From the NCBI GenBank assembly GCA_963931925.1, contig OZ007570.1:51853372-51917371 (forward strand): a DNA stretch of 64,000 bases, in the 5' to 3' direction. Every line of letters starts with the position of its first letter. Positions within the stretch are counted from its first letter, which is position 1. Under the pieces are notes generated by a model. It did not search any database, was not told the origin of the DNA, and was given only the letters and a program-made list of their open reading frames with translations. Positions 33,168-46,029 of the stretch are shown piece after piece. Position numbers and translations under genes: made by a program. This DNA comes from Onchidella celtica (taxonomy: Eukaryota; Mollusca; Gastropoda; Systellommatophora; Onchidiidae).

Positions 33168-35107
33168 AATTATAAGCAGCATGCATTCTCTGCGGCCCCA
33201 TTCACTCTTACAAACTATAATGACTGCGATATAATATTAATAAAACACATTTTGGTGTGTCAACATTTGATTAATACAGTTGGCAAATTGTCTAGTGTTT
33301 CCCTGCAGGATGCCACTCCGCACCTCTCTTGCTAACTGCGACATTACGATGCAAAATATCCATGGACAGTATAGGAATGATGCCGGTGGGTCTTGTGGAT
33401 CAAAACACTTTTTTTTTTCAGTCACCGAAATTAATGACCCTGACATAATTTTTGGAATGCTCGGTTTACCCGATAACAAAGTACATTTTCTCGAGGTCTC
33501 AAATGCAGACAAAGCCATCGAAATATCAAGTAATGAAAATACAGTTCTGGAAACCTCATAAATGCATCAAACATCCCACTGATATTACAACTCTACAAGC
33601 AAGGCTAAATGTTCCCAAAGTATACCTACAGTATTGGCAGCTTTTCCTCAAACCAGGCCAAGCAGCAGTTGTATGACGTTCGCTGTCATTTGATCTCCGC
33701 TGAGTCGAAAGAAAATAAATGCTAATTTGAGGGAAGGAAACTCATCGCATTGGAAATTTGATCCTTAATCAGAAGTTCTCAACTTTCAATACCGTTCAGA
33801 ATGTGTTATTAAATTCTTCCGCTTATAGCAGAACTTCTTTCCTAGTCCCCTTCCCCGAACATCATTCTGCGTGTGTGCGCGTGCGTGGTAGTCTTTCTAT
33901 GTGGAGTATCTCTCCTTCGATATTGCTGTTTCCTTCACTTTTGTCTCAATACTTGTTCATCTTGCCCGAGTTCCTGCTTTGAATTCATTTATTCATATAC
34001 TCACTCCAGGCTCTGACACTTTCTTCCCATTCACTCACTCACTCACTCATACTCCTTCATTCATTCAGTCACTATCTCCCTCCTTTATTCATTTGCTCAC
34101 TCTCTCCAACCTTCATTCACTCATTCAGCATGTATGTCCCCTCTCCATTCGGACAGTCACTCACTCCTTCACTCATTAACCTATTCATCCCTTTCCTCCA
34201 TTCAAACACTCTCATCCACTCCTTCATTCACCCACTAATTTCTTGATTCACTCACCAAGTCCTTCATTCATTCACGCTCAAGCCCCGTTATCTAATGATT
34301 TATAAGCTACCTCTTTCATTTCCCCATTCACCCCATCCATTCACCCACTTCACAGAATGTAGAGCTCTTGCCTGCAGAAATCAGGCTTGCGACCACTGCA
34401 TCAACTCCAAAAACGGCCAACAGTGGCAGCAAGAGATATGATAATCAACACGTTTGCCTGTGTACTAGCCGGATTTTCACTCGTCCTCAAGTATCAAATT
34501 TAACTATTTTAAGGACCTTTTAATACTCCTTTTGAACTGCTTTACGAATTCTGTAACAACCTGTGTTTAAGTATCTGCAATAAAACAATTATTGCTCCTT
34601 ACATAATGAAAATAAAGAAAAACAGGTGAGAGAAAACCGACAACGGCGAATGTTTAAATTTTTTTTTTTTTTAAATTAAATCGCCAAAACTCACTGTACC
34701 GCAACATAACAAAGGAAGTTATAGCAATCTGGTGTATTTACAAGTCACTTTATTAGGTCCTTTGGACACATTGTGAAAATTAGGGCTTTTATTGAGAAAA
34801 TTTGGGACTTTCAAGGACCTGTGAGAATCCCGCATATATTAGAGATTTTGCATGTGTTGGCGACTTCTCTAAAAGACAAAGAGACTAAGAAAATAAAGAC
34901 CTTCACGATCTCTTTAAAAAAATCACATTATGCATAAGCCACAGTGAAACATGAGTTTTTGGTGACACTGCATATGAGCAAGATGAAAATATTTATTTGC
35001 AGATATGTTCATTTAATTATATTCAACGAGTGTATTGTTTTACAATATTTTAATTTTTCATTTGCATTCATCTGAAAGGAGGGTGTAATGTGACACCTCC
35101 CTCTCTC

Positions 35108-35138
<31 letters not shown>

Positions 35139-36120
35139 CTCAAAGTCATTTGTCCAGTACAGTAACGTAGCTCCCTACACTAATGATCCTTTAAAAGCCT
35201 TTCAATTTTTAAATCTTTGCTTTGTTTGTTTGTTCGTTTGGTTTTTTTTGTGGCTGCGTGGGTTGTTATTATTGGTATTGTTTTTCTTGTTGTCAAACGT
35301 TCAACCAGGAGTTCAGAGTCCAGGACTTTGGAACATTTGCCAGAGGAAGATGTTGCCTAATAGGAAAGGAGGCGTCAAAGTGTGGAAGAAAAGACAAATT
35401 CCTGACTTACCTTCAGCGCTTTTATAATCCCTATTCACATAATCCAATTCAAATTAGTTACACTCACCTGAAAAAAAAACAAAGAAAAAACATCATATTA
35501 ATAAGTTTTCATTTCAGTTCAATTTTGCACTGCAATTTATAGAGTGAGCAAAGTGAAAAAAAAAAAAAAACATGAGCAAAGGGAACAAACCTTAAAAAAT
35601 AACAGCGCGACAAAGTATTTCTCGAGTTATCTCCCGTGCACCACTGGCAGTGCATCGGAAATCTTGCAGCGAGCACGCCGAAAACTGCGGAAATTTCATG
35701 AGATCGAAGATAATGCGATAATAGGGCTGTGTGGCAAAATGGATAATTAAAACAAACATAAACAAACACGCAATCAAACCAACAGAGTGACTGCACAAAA
35801 CATGATGGTGACTTTTAAGTGACGGCACCTTTAAATTACTCCCCGTCGTGCACTCTTTAATAATTTTTTTTTTTCGTCTGTCGTCTGCTTTCCCCCTCCC
35901 TCTCCTAGTCTCTTCCAACTCGCTCACTGCCCTTTCCTTGTCTTTTTCATAACCCTAACAAATGAAAGCACTTTGCCAGAGCTAATGTTTAACTGGGTGG
36001 TGTTTGCCATGTAAATCGACAGGCAAAATGTGCATCACTATTTAAAAAGAAACGAAAGTAAATTATTACATCTTCCCAATAATACCTAAACAAAAGATAC
36101 CAGTATTTAATGTGTTAATG
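33168..36120. other. no gene; degenerate CATT/CACT repeats at 34020-34260, (CT)n at 35098-35141
   Basis: Tetranucleotide-like ATTC and ACTC words are scattered through 34020-34260. Poly-T (34661-34672) and poly-A (35556-35569) tracts occur. No domain was found in the open frames. Confidence 0.5.
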
Positions 36121-36527
36121 CAAAGGTTCCCGCCCTGGCGTAAATTTACCATGGGGTAAATTTCGCATACCCACCAGCTAAATCTGATGATCCAGGATTT
36201 GGGCATATTTTTTGAAAAAATTATATTTTATATTATATTTATACAATTTGTGAAGAAAATTGAAATGGGCAATTTTGTTGTGGAAAAAATGTCTTTTTTT
36301 TTTCTCTTTCTACCGGTTTGGACTTAACGATGAGTATTTTATATTGTGTATTTCATACATCCTGTAGCCAATGTAGTGGTGTTATTTCCTCATTTGTTAG
36401 TTGCCTTATAACGGTAAAATTAATGTAAACTGAAATTACTATTTAAAAAAAGAGGGTGGGGGGTAAATTTACTTTCCGAAAGTTCCCCGGGGGTAAAACG
36501 GGACGTAAAAGCTTGGAAAACCCTGTG
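36121..36527. mobile_element. hAT-like non-autonomous element (candidate)
   Basis: The left end CAAAGGTTCCCGCCCTGGCG and the reverse-complemented right end CACAGGGTTTTCCAAGCTTT are similar, with the form CA-AGG-TTCC typical of hAT ends. GTAAATTTAC and GGGGTAAATTT words occur just inside both ends. The interior is AT-rich and non-coding. I could not find an 8-bp target-site duplication. Confidence 0.4.
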
Positions 36528-38550
36528 ACAGTGATTCTATTGGTGGTGTTAACATCATGCACATAATACCACCCAAGCTATGGGACAGAATTTCTGGCAT
36601 TTGTTCTTGCAAAAATTAATTAAAAAGGATTGAACGACTGTTTATCTGTCATCTGCATATACATACAAAAATATCGTTTCGACCGTCTCTTACAAAGTTT
36701 GTTCACACAAATATCCTTGTCGGGGTATAAGTTCTGACCATAATTAACAATTTAATACTTAATCCAGACTGATTATAAACAAATCAACGAAACTTCGAGG
36801 TACATAAAGAATTGAAACGATTCTGATGGCAAGCTGCAAGATGTGTTAACTGGTGAGTCAGCCTTGCAGGTGGATATTTGTATATCTAATGCGCGACTTG
36901 GCAACAAACAACACCCAGAACACCAAATAAACACTCGTTACAATGGATCTCTTTGGCTTCTTTTCTGAAAACAACCGGATTCGGTAATCCGTCCTTAGAC
37001 AACATGTGTCCCCACCCATAAAGAAATAAAAACAAAATGTGGTCGACCACTCTTGGCTAAGACACACAACAGCTTTGTGCACCCTATGATCCATTTGCAG
37101 ACTTCCGGACACGCCCACAGCTTGACAATGCATCACTCAGGAAACTTTTAGTTATCACCCCTTGATTTCTAAGTTCGTTGAGTCAATAGCCTTGCCCCAT
37201 TTAACACCGTGCACGGCTGGGCGCGCCTCATTTGCCTTCCTCTTCAGACATCGTTCACGCTTCCTTTCTCCGTAAAGGTTAATTTTGTAGACTCATGTGG
37301 TCAACCCAAACTGGCATTAGCAGACGAGATGAAGTCAAAGTATCCTCCCACGTTCAGATCTGTTTTACGTGTGTCCATACGGGCGGTTGTCCGTCTGTGC
37401 CTTTCATGCATCTACACCCATTTGGGGCAAGCATTTCGCATGTCTGTACAACTAAGTATAGCATTCCTTCAACCATTCACCCACTTTCCATCCTTCCATC
37501 CATTCATATCCCACATGCATCCATTTATTCACCCATATAGCTATCCACCCGCTTCAATAGTCCTCTCCTCTCTCTCCCTCTCCCGCCATCGTGCACCAAC
37601 CACTGCCCTTTAGTTACCATCATTAGTTGTTTACAAGTAACACCATAGGTAGTGAGTTTCAGTTTCAGTTTTGGGTTTTACGACGCGTCAGCATGATAAC
37701 CACCACTTTCCGCCTTTCACGGTCTATTTGGGTACATAATTATGTGCTTTATTTATGTTTCGTATTCAGAGTTTCTATACTTAACAACAGAATTAAATAC
37801 TTTCATATAATTTTATCACATTGGTAAAGTTCTCAAAAGTTGTTTTGTATGGATCTGTAGAAAAAAAAAAATGAGTATAAAAGGTTTCAAATCAAGTTGT
37901 AGATCTTAGCCTCTCTCGGTTGCGGATCCACGTTAGAAAATAATTCTTTTTCCGGATCCGCCCGCAGACAGTGGAGCGCAGTGGGTCCAGATACTAACTG
38001 ACAGTGGCCTATGGCAAGGAAAGTAACAGAGACAAAATAATGAAAGTGTTACAAAGCCCGGAGTATGAAACACCACAGAAAAATTAAAATGAATCAGAAA
38101 TGAAAATGACATACAAAACCCCAAGCTTTCAGTCTATGCGGACCTTCGTCAGGTGAAACAAAAATTGTCGAAGGTCCTCGAAGAGCGAAAGCTTGGTTTG
38201 TTGTTTTTTCTGTTCTTTTCGATTCACTGTACATTTTTTCCTAATATATTGTTTCTTACGCCCGGCATCATAACGTACAACATTTTTATAATCATTACTA
38301 TTTTAACTTTATTTCAAGCACTGCCGCGATCTTACCAATTTTCTGATATAATTATATTTTTAATATAAATATTCTACGAGAGTAAAACTACGCTAACATT
38401 GAACGTATGGCCAAGTTGGACAAGGATTGTGTGTCTCTGGCACACATTCGTCAAGAAAAAGAGAGAGAAAAAAGTAACAACAACTGATTACGCCAGTTTA
38501 TCTCCATCGTTTACGTCAAAACTGTAGGGGGGGGGGGGGGGTGAGCATTG
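36528..38550. other. no gene seen; poly-G tract at 38527-38541
   Basis: A 134-codon frame at 37209-37613 includes TCCATCCATTC-like repeat sequence in its second half and has no domain. Confidence 0.45.
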
Positions 38551-39085
38551 AGTCAAAACAGTCGCAAACCAGACTTGATTCAGTGTGCCATCAGCCTAAG
38601 ACAGACCTGTCTCGTCAATGCACGACCACCAGTTTATCGCCATAGTTCACATCTCACACTAAAACGGAGAAGACAAAACAGATTTGTCTCAGGGGGCGAG
38701 ACGGTGCAGAGGTAAAGTGCTCGCCTAATATGCCGGCTTAGAGTCCCGGTCGGTGCAGGCATGTTAGAAGTTTGGAGTTTCTCTCATATTTTCCTGTCCC
38801 TGATCCTATGGTAGGTAGGATCGAGCACCTACTCTTCTCGGATAAGGACTAAACATTCGGACGGCCCGCGTGCATGTTGCGCACATTAAAGATACTTTGG
38901 CAGTTGGAAATCGTGAAGAGCAGGCCACACAAGGCCGCTGCCCGGGCAAAATTCTAAAAAAAACTAATCCCTAGCACAACAAGAAAAATAAAACAAGGAA
39001 ACTGAGGTGTAAATGCCAAGGCAGCGAACCTCCTACAATAAAGACCTAAACATAGATTTGTCTCACTGCGCCACCAGCGTTGCCA
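38551..39085 (+). mobile_element. MITE termini, in tandem, one split by a SINE
   Basis: A first copy of the MITE right terminus is at 38556-38599 (CAAACCAGACTTGATTCAGT then GTGCCATCAGCCTAA). A second begins near 38650 (CACATCTCACACTAAAACGG), runs to the SINE at 38692, and resumes after it with CTGCGCCACCAGCG at 39066. The two copies are about 135 bp apart. No left end was found. Confidence 0.5.
38692..39053 (+). mobile_element. tRNA-derived SINE, copy 1, with 12-bp target-site duplication
   Basis: The tRNA-like head is GGTGCAGAGGTAAAGTGCTC...GGCTTAGAGTCCCGG. It is followed by a body with TCTTCTCGGATAAGGAC, TTGCGCACATTAAAGATACT and GAAGAGCAGG, and a tail AATAAAGACCT instead of poly-A. The whole body aligns with 62690-63080. 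The 12-bp sequence AGATTTGTCTCA occurs exactly at 38680-38691 and 39054-39065, flanking the element. This marks retrotransposition into the MITE terminus. SINEs use LINE enzymes; the partner LINE is unknown. Confidence 0.85.
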
Positions 39086-42000
39086 CACGCGAAAAATGCC
39101 CAACTCCGTGGAATGACGACAGGAATCAAAGCGCAAAATCAGTGCCCGAAATCTTATTAAAACCACAAAAATAAAAATTGGCCCTTAGGACATGAGGTTT
39201 ACGCAAACAGCAATTTCGATTACGTTTTCCATCTTTTAACCAGCACTGAACCAGTTGATTCCCCAAAGCAACAGCCAAGTGCAGTGAATGGAATTTTAAT
39301 TATCAAGAGATGATTACTTTGTAAAACTCTCCATTAAAAGAGTGGTCTTTGAATGATGGACATTTGCCAGTAATAACCTGAACGTGGATGTCCAATCACT
39401 GTCTCGTCTCTTGAGAGCGGAATCCGGCAACTCTTGACGATGAAGTGATGAAAACAAACTCTCGCGCTTACACACACACACACACGTACATGACACATAC
39501 AATAGGGAAGATAGAGACAGAGGGAGGAATGATGTTCCATTGCGTCAGAACCTAGTGACGAAAAAAAAATTGGAATAGCTAAAGCAGAGAGAGAGGGAGG
39601 GAGGGTGAGAGAAAGACAAAGAGTCAAAGAGACACATACACATAGAGAGAAGGAGAGACAGGGAGAAAGGAGGCTAAAAGGTCGTACAAGGACTTGATAA
39701 AGTTGAAGATTAGCCAAAGCACTATGTTAGCATTTCATTTACATGTTACAATCCTTATAAAATTTGTTGTTCACCCTACCCATCTTGTCATTCGTTTCTG
39801 ACATGGGATTCTGCAAACTACACCTTTTTTCTGTCTTTTTGGTCACATTTAAACGGATGTTTCCCATTGCTACAATGCCTTGATAAAGACATCCAAGCCT
39901 GACAACAGCAATGAGGGAAGGTATGAAAGGACGCCCGTAGGCCTTGTCTCCCTTCCCACCACTCAATACAAATTGTCTCCTCTTGCGCGAACGGAGGTGA
40001 ATTTGGGGGCACCAAGCGGATGAGAAATGTCATTCGTTAACATAATATGATCTCCGCATTGGATAATAATAATTATTTCACCTCACACAAGGCAGATTCG
40101 TCAGGCCACCACGCTGATAGGCAAGCGTCAAAAAGTAGTGGTTTTCGTGTCCATTGACGTCTCGGTGCTGACACTTCTAACAACACCTCCGGCAGCGACG
40201 GGCTCGTATTCTTCAAGGGAGGGGGGGGGGGAGGAGAGAAGGAGGAAGGATGCCGGTTAACCGAATGGGCTGATCATTTTTTCGTTTTTTTTAAAAATAT
40301 AATTTTGAAAAATATCTCCAGGTATTAACTTGAATTACGGACGAATTTTACTCATGGTCAGATTTCTTGAGACCGAAATCGAGTATGACACTTTTGCACT
40401 TTTGACAATGAATTTACAGGGAACACAGAGTGAAATGAAGACGTTGTTGTTGTTGTTGTTGTTGTTGTTTCTCCAAGATGCTATGGAAAAATATTATGCC
40501 TCAATTCTTAAGCGAGACCTTCCTATTAATATTGTCGTCATCGAATAAGTCATTGGGGAAAACATGGAAAGGGTCAATGAACCGTTGCCAATGGCGACAA
40601 TTACACTTCAAATTAAATCACAACAACAGCCATTTTGATGGTCCAAACAGCCTTTTCCAGGGCTATGGAACAACCACAACAACCAACAAGACCAAGGACA
40701 AACAACAACAACATCAGGAAAAACCAAACAAGAGAAAGTGGCATAAATGCCAAGAGTCAGAGCATCTCAGAAAACAAAGATCTCTACAAGCGACGCCACA
40801 ATAATTATTGTTCTCCGACTGTTCATGGATGGCATGCAAAACAGGCCAAAACATATACAAAGCATAATGTATACATGCTGCTTGTGTATGGGTCCAGATA
40901 TCAACCACAAAACAAGAAAAAACAACCCACAAACGGATTATCCCATCTTTCAGTACAACACAAAAACAAAAGGCAAGATTCCATGTTTACACATCGCTCT
41001 GTTATACATTCTGTGAATACATACATGTAACCAGAAAACGTAGAGCTAGGGCACATTGGTCGTATAAACACACCAGTTGATGACGTGAGAATGTGCGCCA
41101 CCACAGAGCCTAACGGACCAGTTTATGCGCACAAGCAAGTGCGACTCATTTGGGATCGGTGGCCGAATTCACTGGCACATCATCCAGCGACTTCTTTACA
41201 CGTCCTACTTCAAACACAAAAGCTCATAATTATTCACACATCAAGCACTCCATGGAGGCCGGCGGCGCTACCGGCTGAGCTTCGTCAAATTTACAATTAC
41301 TTATAATAAAATCTTTGCTAACATAGTTCCATATTTATTTACAAAAATGGATCATTATAAAAAGACAATAATACTAACCATAATTTCACTCTTACAAAGC
41401 CATCCAGCAGTTCTTTAGCGAGCCTAAAATCATGCATGAGGTGCCAGTGTTGGTCGTTTGAGCTGAAACAGTTAGGGTTTAAAAGCGGGCTCCACATGAT
41501 AACAGCCACTTTGCCACTTTCACGGTTTTTGTAATTGTTGGTACCCACCGTTGCTATCAAAACTAAGTTCTGGAGCGTACGTCTTGACTGCGGTCAGAAC
41601 TTGAATCCTAACCTCGCAACTGTCTGTAGCAGTTATATAAGCAAAGTTTTCAGCTCTTTTCTGCCAAAACCAATAGTAAAGCCAGCTATCCAGAAATGTG
41701 TACTTTATGACAGTTTCCCGGTCACTGCAAGCTCCAAACTTAATACCGGATTTATGAAATTACCCCTTGAAGCTCAAAAGTTCTTAGCAGGGCAAGGGAA
41801 TGTTTCCACTAGCAGCGAAAGGGTTTGAGGACCTCAGCATGCTTTATTTCTTTGCATGGTGTTAACATGAAGTCTACTAAGCACTGCTTGGTGTTTTTTT
41901 TTCTATGTCCACGACAGCATGTTTTGAGAAAATAGCCGGCACTGTCAAGATTCTGCCGTTAAACTTTGCAAAGTGTTCGATCACCTCTCCAACGCTTTAA

Positions 42001-43635
42001 AATCTACATCCACCGGTGAGATGCCTTCAAGACATCTGTGGGAACGATAAAATACACTCTGTTAAACCATTTTTTTTCCGTTTAAAAACAAAAAAAGATG
42101 GAGAAGGAATAAAGTAGTACTAGGATGAACATGTTAGTCGTTCAACTAGTGGCGAACTTTTATGTTTAACTGCTTGTACTGCGAGCATTGCGTCAGAGGA
42201 GCATTAATTTCAATGTTCCTGCTTCACGTGACTGCGGCCTACATTTTCCAACGTTACTAAGTCCAAGGAATGTTTGTACAGGTCGTGAAACTTTGTGAAT
42301 GAAATAAAGTTTGGGGGCTCCGTACATGTTTATTGTGCATTTTCACTTGAACCACATTCATTTTGTTTCATATGCAATAAATTGGGCGACAGAGGACGGG
42401 AAAGCGAAAGAGCGCGTATGTACGGTTTGCCAATGCTTCTGTGCTGACAGCAGAAACCTCTTCAGTAAGGTGACGGTCATTATCATTTTTGGGAAGACGT
42501 AGAGGAGATGAAGTCAATATAATGAATTATTTCTGTGCAATGTGCTTTTGTAGTATACCGTGTGGTCAGGGCAAGGCGAGACAAGCGTGCTGACATGACT
42601 AACGTCTGTATGTAGGGAAGAGTAAGAGGGAGGAAGAGAGAGAACGTGTGACGAGAGGCAGGGAAGAGAGGAGAGAGCGAGAGGGGAATAGGAATGGGGA
42701 GAGTTTGGGGGGGGGGGGGTGATGAATGAAAAAGTGGGAGGGGGGAAGATATTCAAAATCCATTTCAGATTCTCAAAGTCTTACAGAAATTCTCAGGGCA
42801 CCGTGAGTTTTGTCCCGTTTTCACCACTGCAAAGATAGCTCTGGGGCTCCACAATTTCATAGGTCCATGTCAGCGCGTTGAAAATTCTCTCATTATATTG
42901 AAATCAAAGCATCACGCAAATGCCAGCCTTCTCAAATCACTAAAGGAAGACAAGACATGGAGGAAAAAATGAAAGGACGGCAGAATGGAGTATAAAATCC
43001 TGATTAGCACAAGATGAGTTTGCTCTCTGCAATGACTACAGGCAGATTACTCACTAACTTTGATTGGCATTTTTGCTGACAATTTTCAAAGTGGCTGGCT
43101 TATCAGCGTCTGGATCTTCTCTGAGCTCGTTCCAAGCTAAAAAGTGGCTGAATAATTAATGTCTCTGGAAATAATTAATATGTCAAGCTGTTCCTTGACT
43201 GCAAGTTTAAAGAACGTCTAAAATGATGAAGTTATTGTGAAAGAAAAATCCCATAGGATAACAATCTCTCAAAGAGTGTGCGTTATTTTGATTGCCATGA
43301 AAAAAAACCCAAACATTTATAAGCATTTTAAAAGCCTAAGAAAAGCAGTTTAGCTTTTATATTCGTTAAAGAACAAACCACAGTTCTGCCTTATTCATCC
43401 CAGGTGTTCCTTGTAAAGTTAGATTACATCTGAATAAACTTCATCTTAACCAAGTGTTCGTAACAATCCTCAGAGCAAATGTAAGGGCAACGACTTTATC
43501 ACATGTGTTAAAGGATCCAGAGGTCTTCAACAATGATACAACCGCGTGAGAAATGCTAGCATTAAAAGAATGAATAATATGATTTTGTAAAACCTGCAAC
43601 AACATTAATATAATACATAACGAGACTATTTAAAA
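39086..43635. other. 4.5 kb without a recognised gene
   Basis: Unique AT-rich sequence with a GA-rich patch (39580-39665), a poly-G run near 40220, (TTG)n at 40443-40470 and a G tract at 42706-42719. The 131-codon frame at 40635-41030 is Asn/Gln-rich and has no domain. Confidence 0.5.
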
Positions 43636-44117
43636 ACTAGCTGAATACCCGTTCGATGAACAGGTTTGTGTAGGTTGTTGTTTTTTTTTGGGTAAAACTT
43701 AAGACGCCTGTGAACTAAGAAGGGCATTAATGCGGCATAGATAGCTTATAAGAGAGATGCAACAACAAAGGACACCATTTCAGACCGAAAGGAATAAGAA
43801 TAAAAGCCGAGATGCATAGGGTCATCCCCAAAACTCAGCGATAGGACAGTACGCAGTGTGCAGTGGTGCGCACCGAAAATTTTCAGGAAGTGATGATGTC
43901 ATAAAAACCTACAGCATGTCAATGAGCCTAGTGAAAATTGGGGAAACAATAAATTTCCAATAAAAAAAACTACATCGACTTGAGACTTCTATTAAAAACT
44001 GTGCACCCTTAAACCCATTCTGATGCACCATATAAAATTTGAAGTCTGAGTGTTGAGTGGTCAGAAGCCTTTTGAAACGAAAAATCTCGTCCACAAATAT
44101 TATTATATCGTATAGAT
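43636..44117 (+). mobile_element. ACTAGCTGA-family element, copy B
   Basis: It begins AACTAGCTGAATACCCGTTC at 43636. The shared core at 43945-44117 is the reverse complement of 32695-32870. The opposite end is not sharply defined. Confidence 0.6.
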
Positions 44118-46029
44118 GTGGCAGAAGAAAAAACAACGTACTTCGCAAAGCCCCTCATTAGACATACTAACAAGAAAACCTCACATCTATCTTTGAAAAT
44201 TTGTTCCTAACGTACGGGGCTTTGTGAAATACAATTTTACCTACTATTGTGCCATATTTTAACTTGGCCCTGTGACTCCAGAACTTTGCTATGTTTTGTA
44301 TTATGCGTTTTGGGTGCCACAAATTAAATGATGCTGTCTCGTGAGTGACAGGGTCAACCGGCTACGATGTATTGTCTGAATCACAGTCAGTGCTGCATGC
44401 TATAGGCGTCGAGAAGAATAAACTCGGCTCTGAAAATGCAGGTGACAGCGGTCAAAGATATAATTTGGAGCCATCCTTAAGACAGGCCAATGATAACCTT
44501 TCACACCGAGGCGAAAGACAGAAGTTTCATACAGTGGCTGCTGAATAAATCATGAGCCAGTCGTTTCCATCAGACATCCCAAGAATCAATCACTAGAAAA
44601 GATAACGATTGAAATAACAGCCAGAGCGAAAGTTGTCGGTTCTTCAATAATTCAAGAAATCCATATGAGACTGGGCAGTCACACGGCTGAAAATAAAGAG
44701 TGTAAATATATCGTGTCTCAAAAAAAAAAAAAATAGTATACACAGTTCGAATATTCAATGAACGTTTAGGTACGATACCTCCATAGGTTATAATTCAAAT
44801 AAAGAGGGCAGATTAACTTTACTTGTTTGAGTTATCGCATGTGTTAAAACCTGATGGTCGTTCCAGGCCACACTCTGATGACAGCGCAATCCAACAGAGT
44901 TTTACATAGCGCAAAATAAACTCTTCATTTGTGTATACATTTTGTGTTGTTTTTCTCTTCTTGTGAACAACCCACGCACACTCTCCACCCACTTCTGCCG
45001 TTCTCTATTTGACACCGACCTCAGATCGCTTGTCTTTCCGCATCCTGAACGAATGAACTTCGTTTCATAGACAAAATTATGATCATCACAATGGTAAGCA
45101 AGAAATGGTTGGCACAATGTTAATGTCTATTAATAACATAAAATAAACATTATTATTCTGGCTGGATCGGGTGGCCGTTTTAATCCCTTAAAAGATTATT
45201 CTTGCCAGAGTCAACAATCGAAGGCTCACAACCCATTGAAATGATTTTTGACTTAATAAAAGAATTCACAAAGAAAAAAAACTAAATCAAGTTCTAACAA
45301 TAAAAAACAGTGTCCCAAAAACACAGCAAGAACATCGGCATCGTAGCAAAGAAATGATGATGGGTGGGAAAATAATAGGGAATCTGATTCATCAAAATTA
45401 CCTTCGTATCCTCTATAAACTTAGTATAACCTTCTTGTTTTTCTATTGTCATTTTAACAATATCACCATTCTGTCACTATTTTTATACATGCACAGTAAA
45501 CATTGGTCAAAGACTTGCTACTGTTCTTAGAATAAAGTGGTCAGATAGCACCTAACAGTCTGGATATATCACCCACTCTGTAGCGGAAATAATTATATCT
45601 GTTGACGGCTCAGATCACCCTTATCTAAAAACCTTGCTCCGTCTTTGACCCTGCCGTCATTGTCGGGCCTTTCCTGATCTTGAAAAAGGATGGCTAGATT
45701 TTGATCAAAGGCCTTTTCATTCTTTTCCGCAATTTATTTCCCTACACTTGTCATTTCTTGTCTGGCTGATAAATTATCTAAGATCCATTGATCTGCTCAA
45801 ATATGTTTCATCTGAATTCCCCTGGCCTTTTCTACTGACAGGGCGTCTTCTCCAGCTGTGATCCCCCCCCCCCCCCCCGGCGTGAGCATAAAGGTAAAGG
45901 CAATATCTACACCGATGCCCACATGTCTGCATCCCATCTTGCAGTTTCACTGTCTACTTTCCTCTCTATTTTTCTATTCTGACATTTGTTTCACGGTATG
46001 AAATTGAAATGCTGAAAATTTAATGACAC
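44118..46029. other. no gene seen; C16 tract near 45864-45879
   Basis: A 67-codon frame at 44345-44548 has balanced composition (LHAIGVEKNKLGSENAGD) but no domain or second exon that I recognise. Confidence 0.45.

Noticed and set aside
40635-41030. 131-codon Asn/Gln-rich frame
   Set aside because: Composition follows the CAACAA-rich DNA and overlapping frames on both strands are also open.
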